A stretch of DNA of 64,000 nucleotides from an uncultured Desulfobacteraceae bacterium (GTDB taxonomy: Bacteria > Desulfobacterota > Desulfobacteria > Desulfobacterales > Desulfatirhabdiaceae). The translations under genes and the position numbers were made by a program. Below are positions 9,170 through 19,415 of the stretch, piece after piece; the first letter of the stretch is position 1; each line of letters starts with the position of its first letter. The notes under the pieces were generated by a model. The model was not told the origin of the DNA. It worked only from the letters and a program-made list of their open reading frames with translations, and ran no database searches. The stretch spans positions 1 to 64,000 of the forward strand of contig CAJBLH010000279.1 in NCBI GenBank assembly GCA_903953895.1. Direction: 5' to 3'.

Positions 9170-10078
9170 GTGGCAACTTCTAAACTGATGAGCATGGCAG
9201 ATGCCGTATCCCGGTGGGTGCCGGATGGGTCATCCATAGCGCTTGGTACAACACTCGAAACCGCCATTCCTTTTGCCGCCGGTCATGAACTCATGCGCCA
9301 GGGCAAGAAGGGCTTGACGCTGATCGGGCCTATATCCGACATCCTGTTCGATCAACTGATCGGCGCCGGATGCGTACAGCGCGTCCAGGCTGCATGGGTG
9401 GGCAACGTGATTACCGGTGTGGGATATAATTTTCGAAGGGCTGTAGAAGAGCAGCGGATTGTTGTCGAAGATCATTCGAATCTGACCGTGTCGCTGGCCC
9501 TGCAAGCCGGCGCCATGGGCGTTACGTTTCTGCCATGCCGGACGGCCCTGGGCAGCGATCTGTATATGACGAATCCGGGGTTGAAAACCGTTGTCTGCCC
9601 GTTTACCGGCCAGAAACACGCTGCGGTGGCAGCCATTGTTCCGGATGTGGCCATCGTTCATGTCCAACGGTCAGACGTTTTCGGCAGTGCCCATGCCTGG
9701 GGAAATATGGGGATTTCCCGTGAAGCCTGCATGGCCAGCCGGCACATCATTCTCACCGCTGAAGAAATTGTTTCCACAGAGCTGATCACCCGGGACCCCA
9801 ACCGAATTCTCACACCCGGATTCAAGGTCAGCGCCGTTGTTCACGCGCCATGGGGCGCCCATCCTTCGCCGATGCCGGGCTGCTATAACCGGGATCATGC
9901 GGTTTTTATAGACTACCAGAAGCAGAGCCGTACCCCGGAATTGTTTGCATCCTGGACGGAGAAGTGGATTCACACAGTCTCATCGATTCATGAGTATGTC
10001 GCGTGCATCGGAAACGCGTGTTCACGCCTTTCGATCACACATCACGATATTACGGAGCCGGTTGACTATGGATATTGA
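9170..10078 (+). CDS. CoA-transferase subunit A (glutaconate CoA-transferase type)
   Basis: 302 residues from a GTG at 9170, with GAAGAGGA about 11 nt upstream. It belongs to the class I CoA-transferase family (GctA/AtoD-like): SMADAVSRWVPDGSSIALG near the start, GPISDILFDQLIGAGCV, and VPDVAIVHVQRSD in the middle. The subunit pairs with the product of the next gene, whose start overlaps it by 11 nt. Such enzymes move CoA between carboxylic acids in the cytoplasm; the acyl substrate cannot be read from the sequence. The upstream decay zone with acyl-CoA ligase pieces suggests a former organic-acid activation locus. Confidence 0.82.
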   Translation: MATSKLMSMADAVSRWVPDGSSIALGTTLETAIPFAAGHELMRQGKKGLTLIGPISDILFDQLIGAGCVQRVQAAWVGNVITGVGYNFRRAVEEQRIVVEDHSNLTVSLALQAGAMGVTFLPCRTALGSDLYMTNPGLKTVVCPFTGQKHAAVAAIVPDVAIVHVQRSDVFGSAHAWGNMGISREACMASRHIILTAEEIVSTELITRDPNRILTPGFKVSAVVHAPWGAHPSPMPGCYNRDHAVFIDYQKQSRTPELFASWTEKWIHTVSSIHEYVACIGNACSRLSITHHDITEPVDYGY

Positions 10079-10841
10079 TACAGGCTATACCCAATCCGAG
10101 CTGATGGTGGCAGCCGCATCCCGTCAGATTGCCGATGGGGAAGTGGTTTTTGTCGGCATGCGTTTGCCGCTGTTAGGGTTTCTGGTGGCCAAAAGCCTTC
10201 AGGCACCAAATGCCGTCGGTGTTTACGAACTGGGTATCATCCGCGAGATGGTGGCGCCGGAACCCATTTTGACAATGGGAGACCTTCCCAATCTTTACCG
10301 TTCCCAGTGGTTGGCGGATACCCGTGATACGATGTCGCTGCTTCAGCAGGGGCTCGTGGATGTCAGTTTTATCGGAGGAGCTCAGGTAGACCGATTCGGC
10401 AACCTGAACACCACCCAGACCGGCGGTGACGGCACTGCCATAACCCGGCTTCCGGGAAGCGGCGGGGCTTGTGATCTGGCGTGTCTGGCCCATCGCCACA
10501 TCATCATCATGGCGCACGAGAAACGTCGGTTCGTGCCCCGGGTGGATTATATCACCTCTCCGGGCTATGGCGACGGCAAAGGCTGGCGCGAGTCGGTCGG
10601 TCTGATTCGCGGCGGGCCCGCAGCAGTCATCACCACGCTGGGCGTATTCATTTTCGACCCCGAAACCTGTGAAATGGTGCTGGCTTCGGTTCATCCCGGC
10701 GCTACGGTCGACATGATCGCAGAACAGACCGGCTGGCCGGTTCGTATTTCAACATATCTGTCTCAGACCGATCCGCCGACACGGCAGGAGCTGTCCGCCC
10801 TGCGGCGATTCGATCCGGAACGCTACTGGACAGGAAAGTGA
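10068..10841 (+). CDS. CoA-transferase subunit B (glutaconate CoA-transferase type)
   Basis: 257 residues. The ATG at 10068 is chosen because it overlaps the end of subunit A (translational coupling) and begins the family's usual N-terminus (YTQSELMVAAASRQIADGE); a longer open frame upstream is only the shadow of subunit A. Motifs: VVFVGMRLPLLGFLVAK and FIGGAQVDRFGNLNTT, then RLPGSGGACDLACLAHRH, as in GctB. In glutaconate CoA-transferase the catalytic Glu is in this subunit. It is followed after 7 nt by a transporter gene, so this is a three-gene operon. Confidence 0.82.
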   Translation: MDIDTGYTQSELMVAAASRQIADGEVVFVGMRLPLLGFLVAKSLQAPNAVGVYELGIIREMVAPEPILTMGDLPNLYRSQWLADTRDTMSLLQQGLVDVSFIGGAQVDRFGNLNTTQTGGDGTAITRLPGSGGACDLACLAHRHIIIMAHEKRRFVPRVDYITSPGYGDGKGWRESVGLIRGGPAAVITTLGVFIFDPETCEMVLASVHPGATVDMIAEQTGWPVRISTYLSQTDPPTRQELSALRRFDPERYWTGK

Positions 10842-10848
10842 CACGCAG

Positions 10849-12138
10849 ATGATTCCAGACCCCAGAACCCGCCGATATCGCTGGATCATTTTCTGGGTGC
10901 TGGCCTCCGGATACATACTGGTGTATTTTCACAGGCTCTGTCCGGCTGTGGTTGCCGTGGACATGATGAAAGATCTTCAGACCGGGGGGAGTCTTACCGG
11001 TTTGTTATCGGCCGCTTATTTTTACGCATATGCGGCCATGCAACTGCCGGCAGGGCTTCTGTCTGATTCATGGGGCCCCCGGAATACGATCACGGTTTTT
11101 TTTCTGGTGGCCTTTGTCGGATCGGTACTGCTGGGTTTTGCTTCCACGGCAGCCATGGCCATTGCCGGAAGGCTCCTGGTCGGTATCGGGGTTGCCATGC
11201 TCTTTGTGCCAACCCTGAAAATCCTGTCCGAATGGTTTACACCCGTCGAGTTTGCGCCCATGAGCGGGATTCTGATGGCCATGGGCGGCATCGGGTCCCT
11301 TTCTGCTACAACGCCTCTGGTGCTTCTTTCCGGAGCCATTGGCTGGCGGATGTCTTTTGTGGCGGTCGGGGGGCTTACCCTGATCCTTTCTCTGCTGGTG
11401 TGGCGTTTTGTTCGGGACTGTCCTGAAGATATGGGCTGGAAATCTCTCAACGCCTCAACCAAAGCATCCACCCCAGCCGTCGGTCTGATGGCAGGTTTTC
11501 GCTCCGTCGTTTTCTGTCCGCACTTCTGGCCCCTGGCTGTCTGGTTTTTTTTTAACTGCGCCATTTTTTTTACGTTTGGCGGACTCTGGGGAGGGCCGTA
11601 TTTCATGCACATTTACCATTTGTCCAAATCCCAGTCCGGTTATATCCTTTCGATGATGGCCATCGGCCTCGTCATCGGCAGCCCGCTGCTCAGCAACCTG
11701 TCCAACCGGGTGTTTCGCGCCAGAAAACCCGTTCTTCTCTTTTCTTCATTCATCGTACTGGTAATTACTGCAACCCTGTCCTTTGCCGCCGATCGCATTC
11801 CTGTATATGGGTTGTATCTGATTTGCCTCGGACTCGGCATGTTTTCCAGCTCCGTTGTGGTCATCGGATTTACGGCAACCAAAGAGCTGTTTCCGGTTCG
11901 AATCGCCGGAACCGCCACCGGTCTGGTCAACATCTTTCCGTTTGCCGGCGGTGCGATTTTCCAGCCGTTCGCCGGCTATCTGCTGGAGAGATCCGGCAGC
12001 GTGAACGGGGCGTTTACACTGGCCGGCTATCAGCACATGTTCAATTTGCTGTTGGTGAGTGCAGCCATTGCGATGCTGGCCTGCTGTTTTATTGCTGAAA
12101 CCTTCCCAACAGCTTCAGTCAGAACTTCCGCGGGTTGA
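10849..12138 (+). CDS. Major facilitator superfamily transporter
   Basis: 429 residues with about twelve hydrophobic segments. The MFS loop 2-3 motif is present as GLLSDSWGPRNTI (about residues 69-81). The N-terminal RWIIFWVLASGYILVYFHR and PAVVA segments resemble the glycerol-3-phosphate/organophosphate and anion:cation symporter group. It starts 7 nt after the CoA-transferase B stop, so it probably carries the organic acid that the CoA-transferase activates. Substrate not determinable from sequence. Convergence with the next operon is absent; a 322-nt gap follows. Confidence 0.85.
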   Translation: MIPDPRTRRYRWIIFWVLASGYILVYFHRLCPAVVAVDMMKDLQTGGSLTGLLSAAYFYAYAAMQLPAGLLSDSWGPRNTITVFFLVAFVGSVLLGFASTAAMAIAGRLLVGIGVAMLFVPTLKILSEWFTPVEFAPMSGILMAMGGIGSLSATTPLVLLSGAIGWRMSFVAVGGLTLILSLLVWRFVRDCPEDMGWKSLNASTKASTPAVGLMAGFRSVVFCPHFWPLAVWFFFNCAIFFTFGGLWGGPYFMHIYHLSKSQSGYILSMMAIGLVIGSPLLSNLSNRVFRARKPVLLFSSFIVLVITATLSFAADRIPVYGLYLICLGLGMFSSSVVVIGFTATKELFPVRIAGTATGLVNIFPFAGGAIFQPFAGYLLERSGSVNGAFTLAGYQHMFNLLLVSAAIAMLACCFIAETFPTASVRTSAG

Positions 12139-12358
12139 TCCAGGTCTGTGATTGTTGATGTAAATGATCTGGACAGGGCTATAACCAGCGTGTTTAATAC
12201 CTAACTTCGAACTTTAATTCGGTCATCTTCGACCGGTAATGCACCCAAAAGCTTTATCTTGAAAGCCTATACCAAAAACAAATTATTGTAGAATATTATA
12301 ATTTTCAGATAATCTGAACAGCCGTATTTCAGTAATGCTATAAGCAATAAAATTATCA

Positions 12359-12387
12359 TTGACAAAGATGGAATTAGCTGCAATATA
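12359..12387 (+). promoter_or_regulatory. Candidate sigma70-type promoter for the dctPQM operon
   Basis: TTGACA at 12359-12364 and AATATA at 12382-12387, 17 nt apart, in an AT-rich stretch about 75 nt upstream of dctP. The rest of the 12139-12460 gap shows only a small hairpin (CGGTC/GACCG near 12220-12235) and no gene. Confidence 0.45.
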
Positions 12388-12460
12388 GCTTATAAATATT
12401 CTTTGGGAAATGAATTGAATTTATTAACTTAGGATCAAACAAACAGTAAAGGAGGCAAGC

Positions 12461-13543
12461 ATGACACGAAAAAAAATGGCAAGCGTTACAATCCTGGCCG
12501 CACTCGGTCTGTTTCTGATGGTCAGTCTCTCGGCTGCCGCAGGTCCGCCTCTGGATCAATGGAAGCCGGCCTTTGACCCTTCTACAGCCAAATACAAAGC
12601 CACCATTTCGAATGTTTCTCACCCGGCGATTCGTGGGGTATATTTCGGATTTGCCCTGCGGGATGAGCTGTGGAAACGCACCAACGGGCAAATTTTTATC
12701 GATTACAAGCCGTTTTCAATGCTGGGGGGAGAGGTGGAGGTGTTGAATCAGCTCCAGATGGGAGCTCTCCAGGGAATGGGTGTCAGTTCCGTTACTTCCA
12801 CCAATCTTGGGCCCCGGTTCGGTCTGGTCAATCTGCCTTTTCTGATCGATTCCTTTGATAAGCTCGATAAATTTGTCGCAAATGAAACGCTTTTCAACCA
12901 TTTCATGAATGCCATGGACCATCAGGGGATTATGGGCCTGGATATCACCGGATACGGTAATTACGGCTGGGCGACGATGACGCCGTGCAAGACCATCGCA
13001 GACGCCAAAAAACTTAAAATCAGAATTGCCGAAGCTGCGGTGAATCAGTTGATTTACAAAGGGTGGGGATTCAACCCCGTGGTTATGCCCTGGCCGGATG
13101 TTTCCATTGCCCTGAAACAGGGAGTTATCGACGGACTGGATCACACACCCACGGTGTGCAACATCACCAAAAAATTTGAGGATGCCAAATTCTTTACACA
13201 GATCAATTACGCTCAAGGCCTCTTTATCTGGGTTATCAATAAAGCGTGGTTCAACACCCTTCCGCCCGATCTGCAGAAGATTTTCAAAGAGACCGCCAAA
13301 GAAATAGCCGCTAAAATCCGCCAGGAAACTCGCCAGCAGGAAACGGACGAGATCGAAAAAGCCAAGGCCGCCGGCATTCAGTTTTTCAAGCTTTCAGGTG
13401 AAGAAATGAAGATTCTGGATAAACAGGGTGATGCCGCCCACAAACAGTATACTGAAGAAATCAACAAACTTTACACGGGTGATAAATACCGTCCGACCAA
13501 TTATCTGAAAGAAGTACAGGATTTCCTGGGATATCAGCCCTGA
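12461..13543 (+). CDS. dctP: TRAP transporter solute-binding protein DctP
   Basis: 360 residues with a signal peptide (MTRKKM, hydrophobic core, cleavage near AAAGP) and a strong AAAGGAGG binding site. The body has the DctP-family features: GGEVEVLNQLQMGALQGMGV near 88-107, MTPCKTIADAKKLKIRIAE near 172-190 and the MPWPDVSIALKQGVIDGLD block near 210-228 that forms the ligand-binding lid. The family binds dicarboxylates, keto acids, sulfonates and related acids in the periplasm and hands them to the QM membrane subunits. Substrate is not readable; location next to a sulfonate island makes a sulfonate possible. It heads the dctPQM operon. Confidence 0.9.
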   Translation: MTRKKMASVTILAALGLFLMVSLSAAAGPPLDQWKPAFDPSTAKYKATISNVSHPAIRGVYFGFALRDELWKRTNGQIFIDYKPFSMLGGEVEVLNQLQMGALQGMGVSSVTSTNLGPRFGLVNLPFLIDSFDKLDKFVANETLFNHFMNAMDHQGIMGLDITGYGNYGWATMTPCKTIADAKKLKIRIAEAAVNQLIYKGWGFNPVVMPWPDVSIALKQGVIDGLDHTPTVCNITKKFEDAKFFTQINYAQGLFIWVINKAWFNTLPPDLQKIFKETAKEIAAKIRQETRQQETDEIEKAKAAGIQFFKLSGEEMKILDKQGDAAHKQYTEEINKLYTGDKYRPTNYLKEVQDFLGYQP

Positions 13544-13582
13544 GTCAGGCTGATGGATTTAAGATTGAAAATAAAGAGATAT

Positions 13583-13601
13583 CCCCCTCTGGCAGAGGGG
13601 G
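13583..13601 (+). repeat. GC-rich intercistronic hairpin between dctP and dctQ
   Basis: CCCCCTCTG at 13583-13591 and CAGAGGGGG at 13593-13601 form a near-perfect palindrome in the 70-nt gap. In binding-protein operons such hairpins can protect the upstream mRNA and raise binding-protein levels. Similar C-rich/G-rich palindromes occur at 19332-19350 and 47505-47521. Confidence 0.5.
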
Positions 13602-13613
13602 AAAAATTCAAGG

Positions 13614-14126
13614 ATGAGAATCATGCTGAAACAGACAATGAATGCCGTGGATAAATGCTTGACTTTTTTTGAAGACTGGACCCTGTTTCTGACGGTAATG
13701 GCGGCGCTTTTTGCCTTGTTCGCCAATGTGATTCTGCGGTATGGTTTCAACTACACCCTGGCCTGGTCTGAAGAACTTGTTAAACTGGTGATCATTTATA
13801 CGACGTTTATCGGTTGCAGCGCCTCGATCAAAAACAGGTCTGTCATCAAAGTGGACGTGCTGCCGCAGCTTGTTCCCATCACCCGCTTTCCCCTCATGGT
13901 ATTCAGCCATCTGGCAATTATCACCTTTGCGTTGATCATGCTGGTTTACGGGTGGAAAATGGCTGCTCAGCAGGCAACCACCGGCCAGACAACCATCATC
14001 ATGTTGATTCCGATGGTCTATCTTTACGCTATGATGCCGCTGATGGGAGGCTTGATGCTGATTCGATCCCTTCAAATGCTCTATCAGGATATTGCTGCAG
14101 AAATGGCCAAAAAAACAGCAGCTTAA
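13614..14126 (+). CDS. dctQ: TRAP transporter small permease DctQ
   Basis: 170 residues with four hydrophobic segments, the normal DctQ topology. The conserved start of the family is visible (LTFFEDWTLFLTVMAALFALFANVILRY), followed by WSEELVKLVIIYTTFIGC. An in-frame ATG at 13623 is an alternative start. The protein sits in the inner membrane and joins DctP to the large permease. It lies between dctP and dctM on the same strand with 70-nt gaps either side. Confidence 0.88.
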   Translation: MRIMLKQTMNAVDKCLTFFEDWTLFLTVMAALFALFANVILRYGFNYTLAWSEELVKLVIIYTTFIGCSASIKNRSVIKVDVLPQLVPITRFPLMVFSHLAIITFALIMLVYGWKMAAQQATTGQTTIIMLIPMVYLYAMMPLMGGLMLIRSLQMLYQDIAAEMAKKTAA

Positions 14127-14197
14127 AATCAACAGAAACCTGATAAATTTGCGTTCGGATTTCTGCTACCCCCGACTGAAATGGAGATATCTGGTTT

Positions 14198-15520
14198 ATG
14201 GAATGGAGCTATATAATTCCCCTGTTGATACTGCTAGGCACCATGGCCGCCTATATTCCCGTGTTCATGTGCCTGTTCTACACGTCATTGATCTGCGTTC
14301 TGCTGTTTACCGATTACCCCATTATTCTTCTGGTTCAGAGCATTTTTAAAAGCATGGACAATTTTGCTCTGGTTGTGGTGCTGTTTTTTGTACTCTGCGG
14401 CAATATCATGACCACTGGAACCATTGTCGAAAAACTGATCAAGTTCACCAATGTGCTGGTCAGTTGGCTGCCGGGCGGCCTGGGAATGGCCGGCGTCATC
14501 GCCTGCGCCATATTCGGTGCGATTTCCGGATCGACCGTTGCAACGGTTGTGGCGTTGGGCGGATTCATGATTCCGGCCCTGCTCGCCAACGGCTATCCGG
14601 AAAACTACAGCGTCGGACTCATGACGACTGCCGGTAATCTGGGCGTGATCATTCCGCCTAGCATCGGCATGATTCTGTTCAGCATGATCAGCAACTGCTC
14701 GCTGCAGGGGCTGTTTATCACCGGTTTTGTTCCCGGTATCATGATTACGGTTGCTACCTGCATCTATACCTATTTTGTTTTCTGGAAGGACAAGACAGTT
14801 GTCCGGATGCCGGTGCCAAAGTTTGATGATGTCTGGGCTACATTCAAAGATTGCTTCTGGGCGCTGATGCTGCCTGTCGTTATTTTTGTCGGTATCTACA
14901 CCGGAATATTCACCGCCAACGAGGCTGCGGTCATTTCATGCGCCTATGCGTTTATCGTGGAACTCTTTATTCATAAATCCATGAAATTCGAGCAGGTGAA
15001 GAAAGTGGTCGTGGGCTCTGCTGTTACATCGGCGTCTCTTTTGATCATCGTGGGTGGCGCCACCTGTTTTGGCCGGTATCTGACCCTTGAATCCATACCG
15101 GCAAAAATTACCGAAGCCGTAACCGCCGGGATTCATTCTCCGGCAGTCTTCATGCTGGTGATCAATATGGTGCTGCTGGTGGTCGGCATGCTGATGGACA
15201 TCATCTCGGCGACACTGATCATCGGCCCGATCTGTATTCCGCTGCTGATTGCATTCGGCATCGATCCCATCCACTTTGGTCTGATCATGACGGTCAACCT
15301 GGCCATTGGGTACTGCACGCCACCGGTAGGGGTCAGCCTCTATATTGCGGGAGCCATCGCCAAACGCGATATTGTGTTTGTCACCAAAGCATCGATGCCG
15401 TTTCTGATTATCCAGATTGCCGTCCTGTTATTGATCAGCTATTTTCCGGAACTTGTCCTATGGCTGCCAAGACTCTTCGGTTTTGAAACCGGTGTGATGT
15501 CTATCGGCGGCGGCAACTGA
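14198..15520 (+). CDS. dctM: TRAP transporter large permease DctM
   Basis: 440 residues, typical for DctM, with about twelve hydrophobic segments. Family blocks: PGGLGMAGVIACAIFGAISGSTVATV near 92-117, then NLGVIIPPSIGMILF near 149-163, and the C-terminal GYCTPPVGVSLYIAG near 370-385. It is the ion-coupled (usually Na+) transport subunit in the inner membrane. A strong terminator follows at 15551. Confidence 0.93.
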   Translation: MEWSYIIPLLILLGTMAAYIPVFMCLFYTSLICVLLFTDYPIILLVQSIFKSMDNFALVVVLFFVLCGNIMTTGTIVEKLIKFTNVLVSWLPGGLGMAGVIACAIFGAISGSTVATVVALGGFMIPALLANGYPENYSVGLMTTAGNLGVIIPPSIGMILFSMISNCSLQGLFITGFVPGIMITVATCIYTYFVFWKDKTVVRMPVPKFDDVWATFKDCFWALMLPVVIFVGIYTGIFTANEAAVISCAYAFIVELFIHKSMKFEQVKKVVVGSAVTSASLLIIVGGATCFGRYLTLESIPAKITEAVTAGIHSPAVFMLVINMVLLVVGMLMDIISATLIIGPICIPLLIAFGIDPIHFGLIMTVNLAIGYCTPPVGVSLYIAGAIAKRDIVFVTKASMPFLIIQIAVLLLISYFPELVLWLPRLFGFETGVMSIGGGN

Positions 15521-15550
15521 TACCGTACTCAACCTGAAAAAAGTTCCATA

Positions 15551-15594
15551 ACGAAAGAGCCCAGGATATTGACACATATCCTGGGCTCTTTCGT
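15551..15594 (+). terminator. Bidirectional rho-independent terminator between dctM and nhaB
   Basis: A 19-bp perfect stem (15551-15569 with 15576-15594, loop TGACAC) lies in the gap between the convergent dctM and nhaB genes. The stem ends are A/T-rich on both sides, so it can work in both directions. Confidence 0.85.
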
Positions 15595-15603
15595 TTCAGC
15601 GAA

Positions 15604-17226
15604 TCACAAGAGGAAATAGGTGGCCAGGAGGCCGGCGATACTCATGCTGAGGGTGTACGGCAAGGCCAGCAAGACCATGCGGCCGTAACTCAGGCGAATG
15701 ACCGGGGCCAGAGCCGAGGTCAGCATAAAGAGAAAGGCAGCCTGGCCGTTGGGTGTGGCCACGCTGGGGATGTTGGTGCCGGTATTGATTGACACGGCCA
15801 GCTTGTCGAACTGATCCATAAGGGTGCGGGCCTGCTCTGCAGCGGCCTGTGGCAGGGCTGCCAAGACTTCGGTACGGGCGGTTTGGAGATCGGTCAATTT
15901 TTCCATGAGCTGTACGCCGCTCATTCCGATGTCGGGAATGCGGCCAAGTACTTCCGTAAAATACATCTTGGTTTCAGAAATATAAACTGTCGCCACAAAA
16001 ACATTGTCGGAGATCATCGACAAAAGGCCGTTGGCGATATAATATGCCGCCAGTTGCGTGTTGCCCTTGAGGCTGAGAACATAACCGATCACCGGTGCGA
16101 ACAAATGCTGGTCGTGAATGACAGCCACGACGGCGAAAAAGACCACCAGCAGGGCGGTGAAGGGCAGTGCTTCCTCAAAAGCTCGCCCGAGTTGATGTTC
16201 TTCGACAACGCCGTTCAGGGCGGTCAGAATGACAATGACAGACAGGCCGATGATGCCGACTGCAGCCAGATGAAAACCCAGAGCCAGTATCAGCCAGATT
16301 CCTGTCAGACCCTGGACAATCAGCTTGGCCTTGCTCTGTCTGCTAAGCCCGGACGCCGTTTTTGTCGCCGTGTCAAGAAGATGGGAATGGATATTTTCTG
16401 GCAGTTGCGCGCCATAGCCGAATCGCTTGAATTTTTCGACTGCGATACAGGTCAGCAGACCGACGGCCAGCACTGGCATCGACACCGGGGCTGTCTTTAA
16501 AAAAAACGGGATGAACCGCCATCCCATCTCACTGGCGATGAGCAGATTCTGGGGCTCACCCACCAATGTACAGACCCCGCCCAAGGCAGTACCCACCGCG
16601 CCGTGCATCATCAGATTTCTAAGAAAAGCCCGAAATTCTTGCAGCTCCTGACGCTGGAGTTCCTTGAATCGCTTGTCGCAGATAAGATCATGTGATGTCT
16701 CCATATTTATGCCGGATGCAAAACGATGATAAATATTGTAAAAGGCATAGGCGACGGCAATGATCACGGCGGTTACCGTCAAAGCATCCAGAAAAGCCGA
16801 TAGAAATGCGCTGAGAAAACAAAAAAGAAGAGAAATCAAGATTTTGGATCGGACGCGAACCAGGATGCGGGTGAAGCTGAACTGCAAAAAGTCCTTCATG
16901 AAGAAAATGCCGGCCACCATGAAAATCAGCAGCAGAATCACTTCGAAATTCTTGAGAGCTTCATGATAAACCGTTTCCGGACGGGTTAAACCGATCGCTA
17001 CCGCCTGAAATGCCAGCAGACCTCCGGCCGGCAGTGGATAACACTTCAGCGCCATGGCCAGGGTGAAGATAAATTCTGCAATCAGCGCCCACCCGGTGAC
17101 AAACGGCCCGGCCGTGTACAGAAGAAGCGGATTGGCGCTCAGAAAGGCGATGATTGCCAGTTTATACCAGCCGGGTGCGTTTCCCAGGAAGTTTCGGATA
17201 AATGCTCCGGTAAATGTGATATGCAT
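15604..17226 (-). CDS. nhaB: Na+/H+ antiporter NhaB
   Basis: 540 residues, close to the usual 500-530 of NhaB, with about twelve hydrophobic segments. Recognisable family parts are [20 protein letters not shown] at the N-terminus, [16 protein letters not shown] near 225-240 (conserved among ion-transporter/ArsB-NhaB families) and a late [20 protein letters not shown]. It exchanges cytoplasmic Na+ for H+ across the inner membrane, which fits a marine or saline organism that also runs a Na+-coupled TRAP system. Confidence 0.92.
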   Translation of the reverse strand: MHITFTGAFIRNFLGNAPGWYKLAIIAFLSANPLLLYTAGPFVTGWALIAEFIFTLAMALKCYPLPAGGLLAFQAVAIGLTRPETVYHEALKNFEVILLLIFMVAGIFFMKDFLQFSFTRILVRVRSKILISLLFCFLSAFLSAFLDALTVTAVIIAVAYAFYNIYHRFASGINMETSHDLICDKRFKELQRQELQEFRAFLRNLMMHGAVGTALGGVCTLVGEPQNLLIASEMGWRFIPFFLKTAPVSMPVLAVGLLTCIAVEKFKRFGYGAQLPENIHSHLLDTATKTASGLSRQSKAKLIVQGLTGIWLILALGFHLAAVGIIGLSVIVILTALNGVVEEHQLGRAFEEALPFTALLVVFFAVVAVIHDQHLFAPVIGYVLSLKGNTQLAAYYIANGLLSMISDNVFVATVYISETKMYFTEVLGRIPDIGMSGVQLMEKLTDLQTARTEVLAALPQAAAEQARTLMDQFDKLAVSINTGTNIPSVATPNGQAAFLFMLTSALAPVIRLSYGRMVLLALPYTLSMSIAGLLATYFLL

Positions 17227-17507
17227 GCGTTTCCTTGCAGAAGGTGAATCTCTTCAAATCCCGACAATTGTATGGAAGGCATGATCGTATACTACGGTCA
17301 TGCACAGGATGGCTGTTATAGTCATTACTCATTATTTCAATAACTTCTCTATATCAGAATAATTGAGAAGTCAATAAGATGCCAGGCTAATAAAAATATT
17401 GCACCAATACTAAGGAGAATGTGCTAAGGATCGGTGTATAGGGCTGTAATCAAGCTGCCCCGCCCGTAGTGGCCATGACTCTAATCGACTGGAGGCGTAT
17501 AACAGTC

Positions 17508-18845
17508 ATGTTGAGCGAAACAGAAAAATTGAATGCACTGATGGATCTGGGAATCAAATTGAACCAGGTTCAAGATATGGATATTCTGATGGAGCATCTC
17601 TTGACCGAGGCCAGGAGGTTTGTCAATGCAGATGCCGGCACAATTTATGTCCGTGATCAAGATTGTCTGCGTTTTACCTATACTCAGAATGATACCGTGC
17701 AGCGACGCCTGGGAAATGGAGAGATGCTGATGAAGTTGATTTATTCAGCATTTTCAATTCCGATTGATTCCAAAACCATTGCCGGATATGTGGCGTCTGA
17801 GGACAGAGTATTAAATATTCCGGATGTTTATGAAATGGAATCCGATGTGATTTATGCGTTCGGGAAAGAATTCGATCAGAAGGTCGATTATCGCACCCGA
17901 TCCATGCTTACGATTCCGCTGAGGGGCGGTACCGGAAAAATTCTGGGCGTATTACAGATTATCAATGCGCTGGATGAGACGGGAAACGTCATCGCTTTTT
18001 CAGAACAGGATCAGAAAATGATGCTGCTGTTTGCCAGTTTTGCGGCTGTTGCTTTGGAACGGGCACAGATGACCCGAACGCTGCTGCTCAGAATAATCCG
18101 TATGGCTGAAATGAGTGATCCCAATGAAACCGGCCCGCATGTCAACCGTGTTGGTGCATATTCTGTCGATATTTATGAACGATGGGCGAGAAGACATTCC
18201 GTTCCGAAAAATGAAATTGACAGAAATCGAGACATTCTTCGCCGCGCGGCCATGCTTCATGATGTCGGAAAAGTTGCGATTACAGACCGTCTTCTGCAAA
18301 AACCGGGGCGATTTACGAAAAGTGAATTCCTGGTGATGAAACTCCACACCATCTGGGGAGCACAGTTGTTTTTGGATCGACAGTCGGATTTTGATGATAT
18401 GGCTCGCGAAGTGGCGTTGAACCATCATGAGCGTTGGGATGGGAAAGGCTATCCCGGAGATTTGGATATCGATGTCGACGTGCCGTTGGATATACAGAAA
18501 ATGCTTGAAGCCAGCCATGATGGCGCTGATGAACTGGTTATCCAACGAATAGAAAGCATCCTGAAGGCGGGCAAACAAAAGGAGGAAATTCCAGTTTTTG
18601 CCAGAATCGTTGCTATTGCAGATGTCTATGACGCCCTCAGGTCGAAACGATCCTATAAGGAAGCATGGAGTGAAGATGAAGTCTGTTCCACGATTCAAAA
18701 TGAAGCCGGTGCGCAATTCGATCCGGAACTCGTTGAAATCTTTCTCGACCATTCCTGTCGGTTAATGTTTAGATCCATTCAGCATCGCTATGAAGATTCT
18801 CCGCCGGAATTTACTTTTGTAAAGCGGTGGTCTCCAAAAAACTGA
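17508..18845 (+). CDS. GAF domain HD-GYP phosphodiesterase
   Basis: 445 residues from the ATG at 17508, which has GGAGG 12 nt upstream; upstream GTG/ATG at 17469/17475 add residues without a better site. An N-terminal GAF domain (about 15-190, with IPLRGGTGKILGVLQIIN) is followed by an HD-GYP domain (about 210-435): MLHDVGKVAI, then LNHHERWDGKGYPG. HD-GYP proteins hydrolyse cyclic di-GMP; the GAF module would sense a small ligand. No membrane segment, so it is cytoplasmic. Some catalytic-site residues outside the HD and HHE-GYP motifs cannot be verified by eye. Single-gene unit. Confidence 0.87.
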   Translation: MLSETEKLNALMDLGIKLNQVQDMDILMEHLLTEARRFVNADAGTIYVRDQDCLRFTYTQNDTVQRRLGNGEMLMKLIYSAFSIPIDSKTIAGYVASEDRVLNIPDVYEMESDVIYAFGKEFDQKVDYRTRSMLTIPLRGGTGKILGVLQIINALDETGNVIAFSEQDQKMMLLFASFAAVALERAQMTRTLLLRIIRMAEMSDPNETGPHVNRVGAYSVDIYERWARRHSVPKNEIDRNRDILRRAAMLHDVGKVAITDRLLQKPGRFTKSEFLVMKLHTIWGAQLFLDRQSDFDDMAREVALNHHERWDGKGYPGDLDIDVDVPLDIQKMLEASHDGADELVIQRIESILKAGKQKEEIPVFARIVAIADVYDALRSKRSYKEAWSEDEVCSTIQNEAGAQFDPELVEIFLDHSCRLMFRSIQHRYEDSPPEFTFVKRWSPKN

Positions 18846-18903
18846 ACATTGAAAACGATTCTCCCTTTTCTTGAGCCATCTGCGGCAATGTGAACCGAAT
18901 GCC

Positions 18904-19359
18904 TTAAAATGGCCGGGTATAACTCAGGTTCAGGGATGCTGAACCAAGTGTAATGGCCGAGATCGCTTTGGTGAGTACATCGCCGGTTACTTCTTCTGGT
19001 GCAACCGGCACTTGGGGAGACTCGGACAGTGCATACAATGTGAAGGTATAGAGCTTGGCGCCGGGCCCCTGCGAGCAAGGTGGCGCATAGGCCATTGTCC
19101 CATGACTGCTCATCCCCGGAATGCCGACTCCGGAACTGTTCTTGGAAAGACCGGTCGCGGTTTCAGGAATATCATACAATACCCAGTTCCACAAAGTTGT
19201 TCCATCGCCGGGTAGTGTTGTCATCATCATTGCAAACGCTTTTGTACCCTGTGGTGCATGAGACCAGAACATCGCAGGGGAGTACCCGACGCCGTCGCAG
19301 GCGTAGTCTGCGGGAAGGTAACCGTTCACTCCCCCTCCCAGCGGGAGGGGTCTGAACGT
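18904..19359 (-). pseudogene. PEBP-family (YbhB/YbcL-like) gene, 5' truncated
   Basis: About 141 codons read as a phosphatidylethanolamine-binding-protein-like domain: GYLPADYACDG, then SPAMFWSHAPQGTKAFAMMM, WNWVLYDIP, HGTMAYAPPCSQGPG and LYTFTLYAL. The N-terminal strand and the signal peptide usual for periplasmic members are missing: the frame upstream runs through a GC-rich palindrome (19332-19350) into a stop at 19360. A GTG at 19329 is the only internal start. It is therefore probably a broken gene; expression from the GTG cannot be excluded. Confidence 0.55.
19332..19350. repeat. GC-rich palindrome
   Basis: CCCCTCCC and GGGAGGGG arms of 8 bp around AGC, placed where the PEBP-like reading frame loses its start. 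Similar in style to 13583-13601 and 47505-47521. Confidence 0.5.
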
Positions 19360-19415
19360 TTACGTATCATGAACAGATTTGGCTGTCGTTGTGTAAAAAC
19401 AGCAACCCTGGCGTA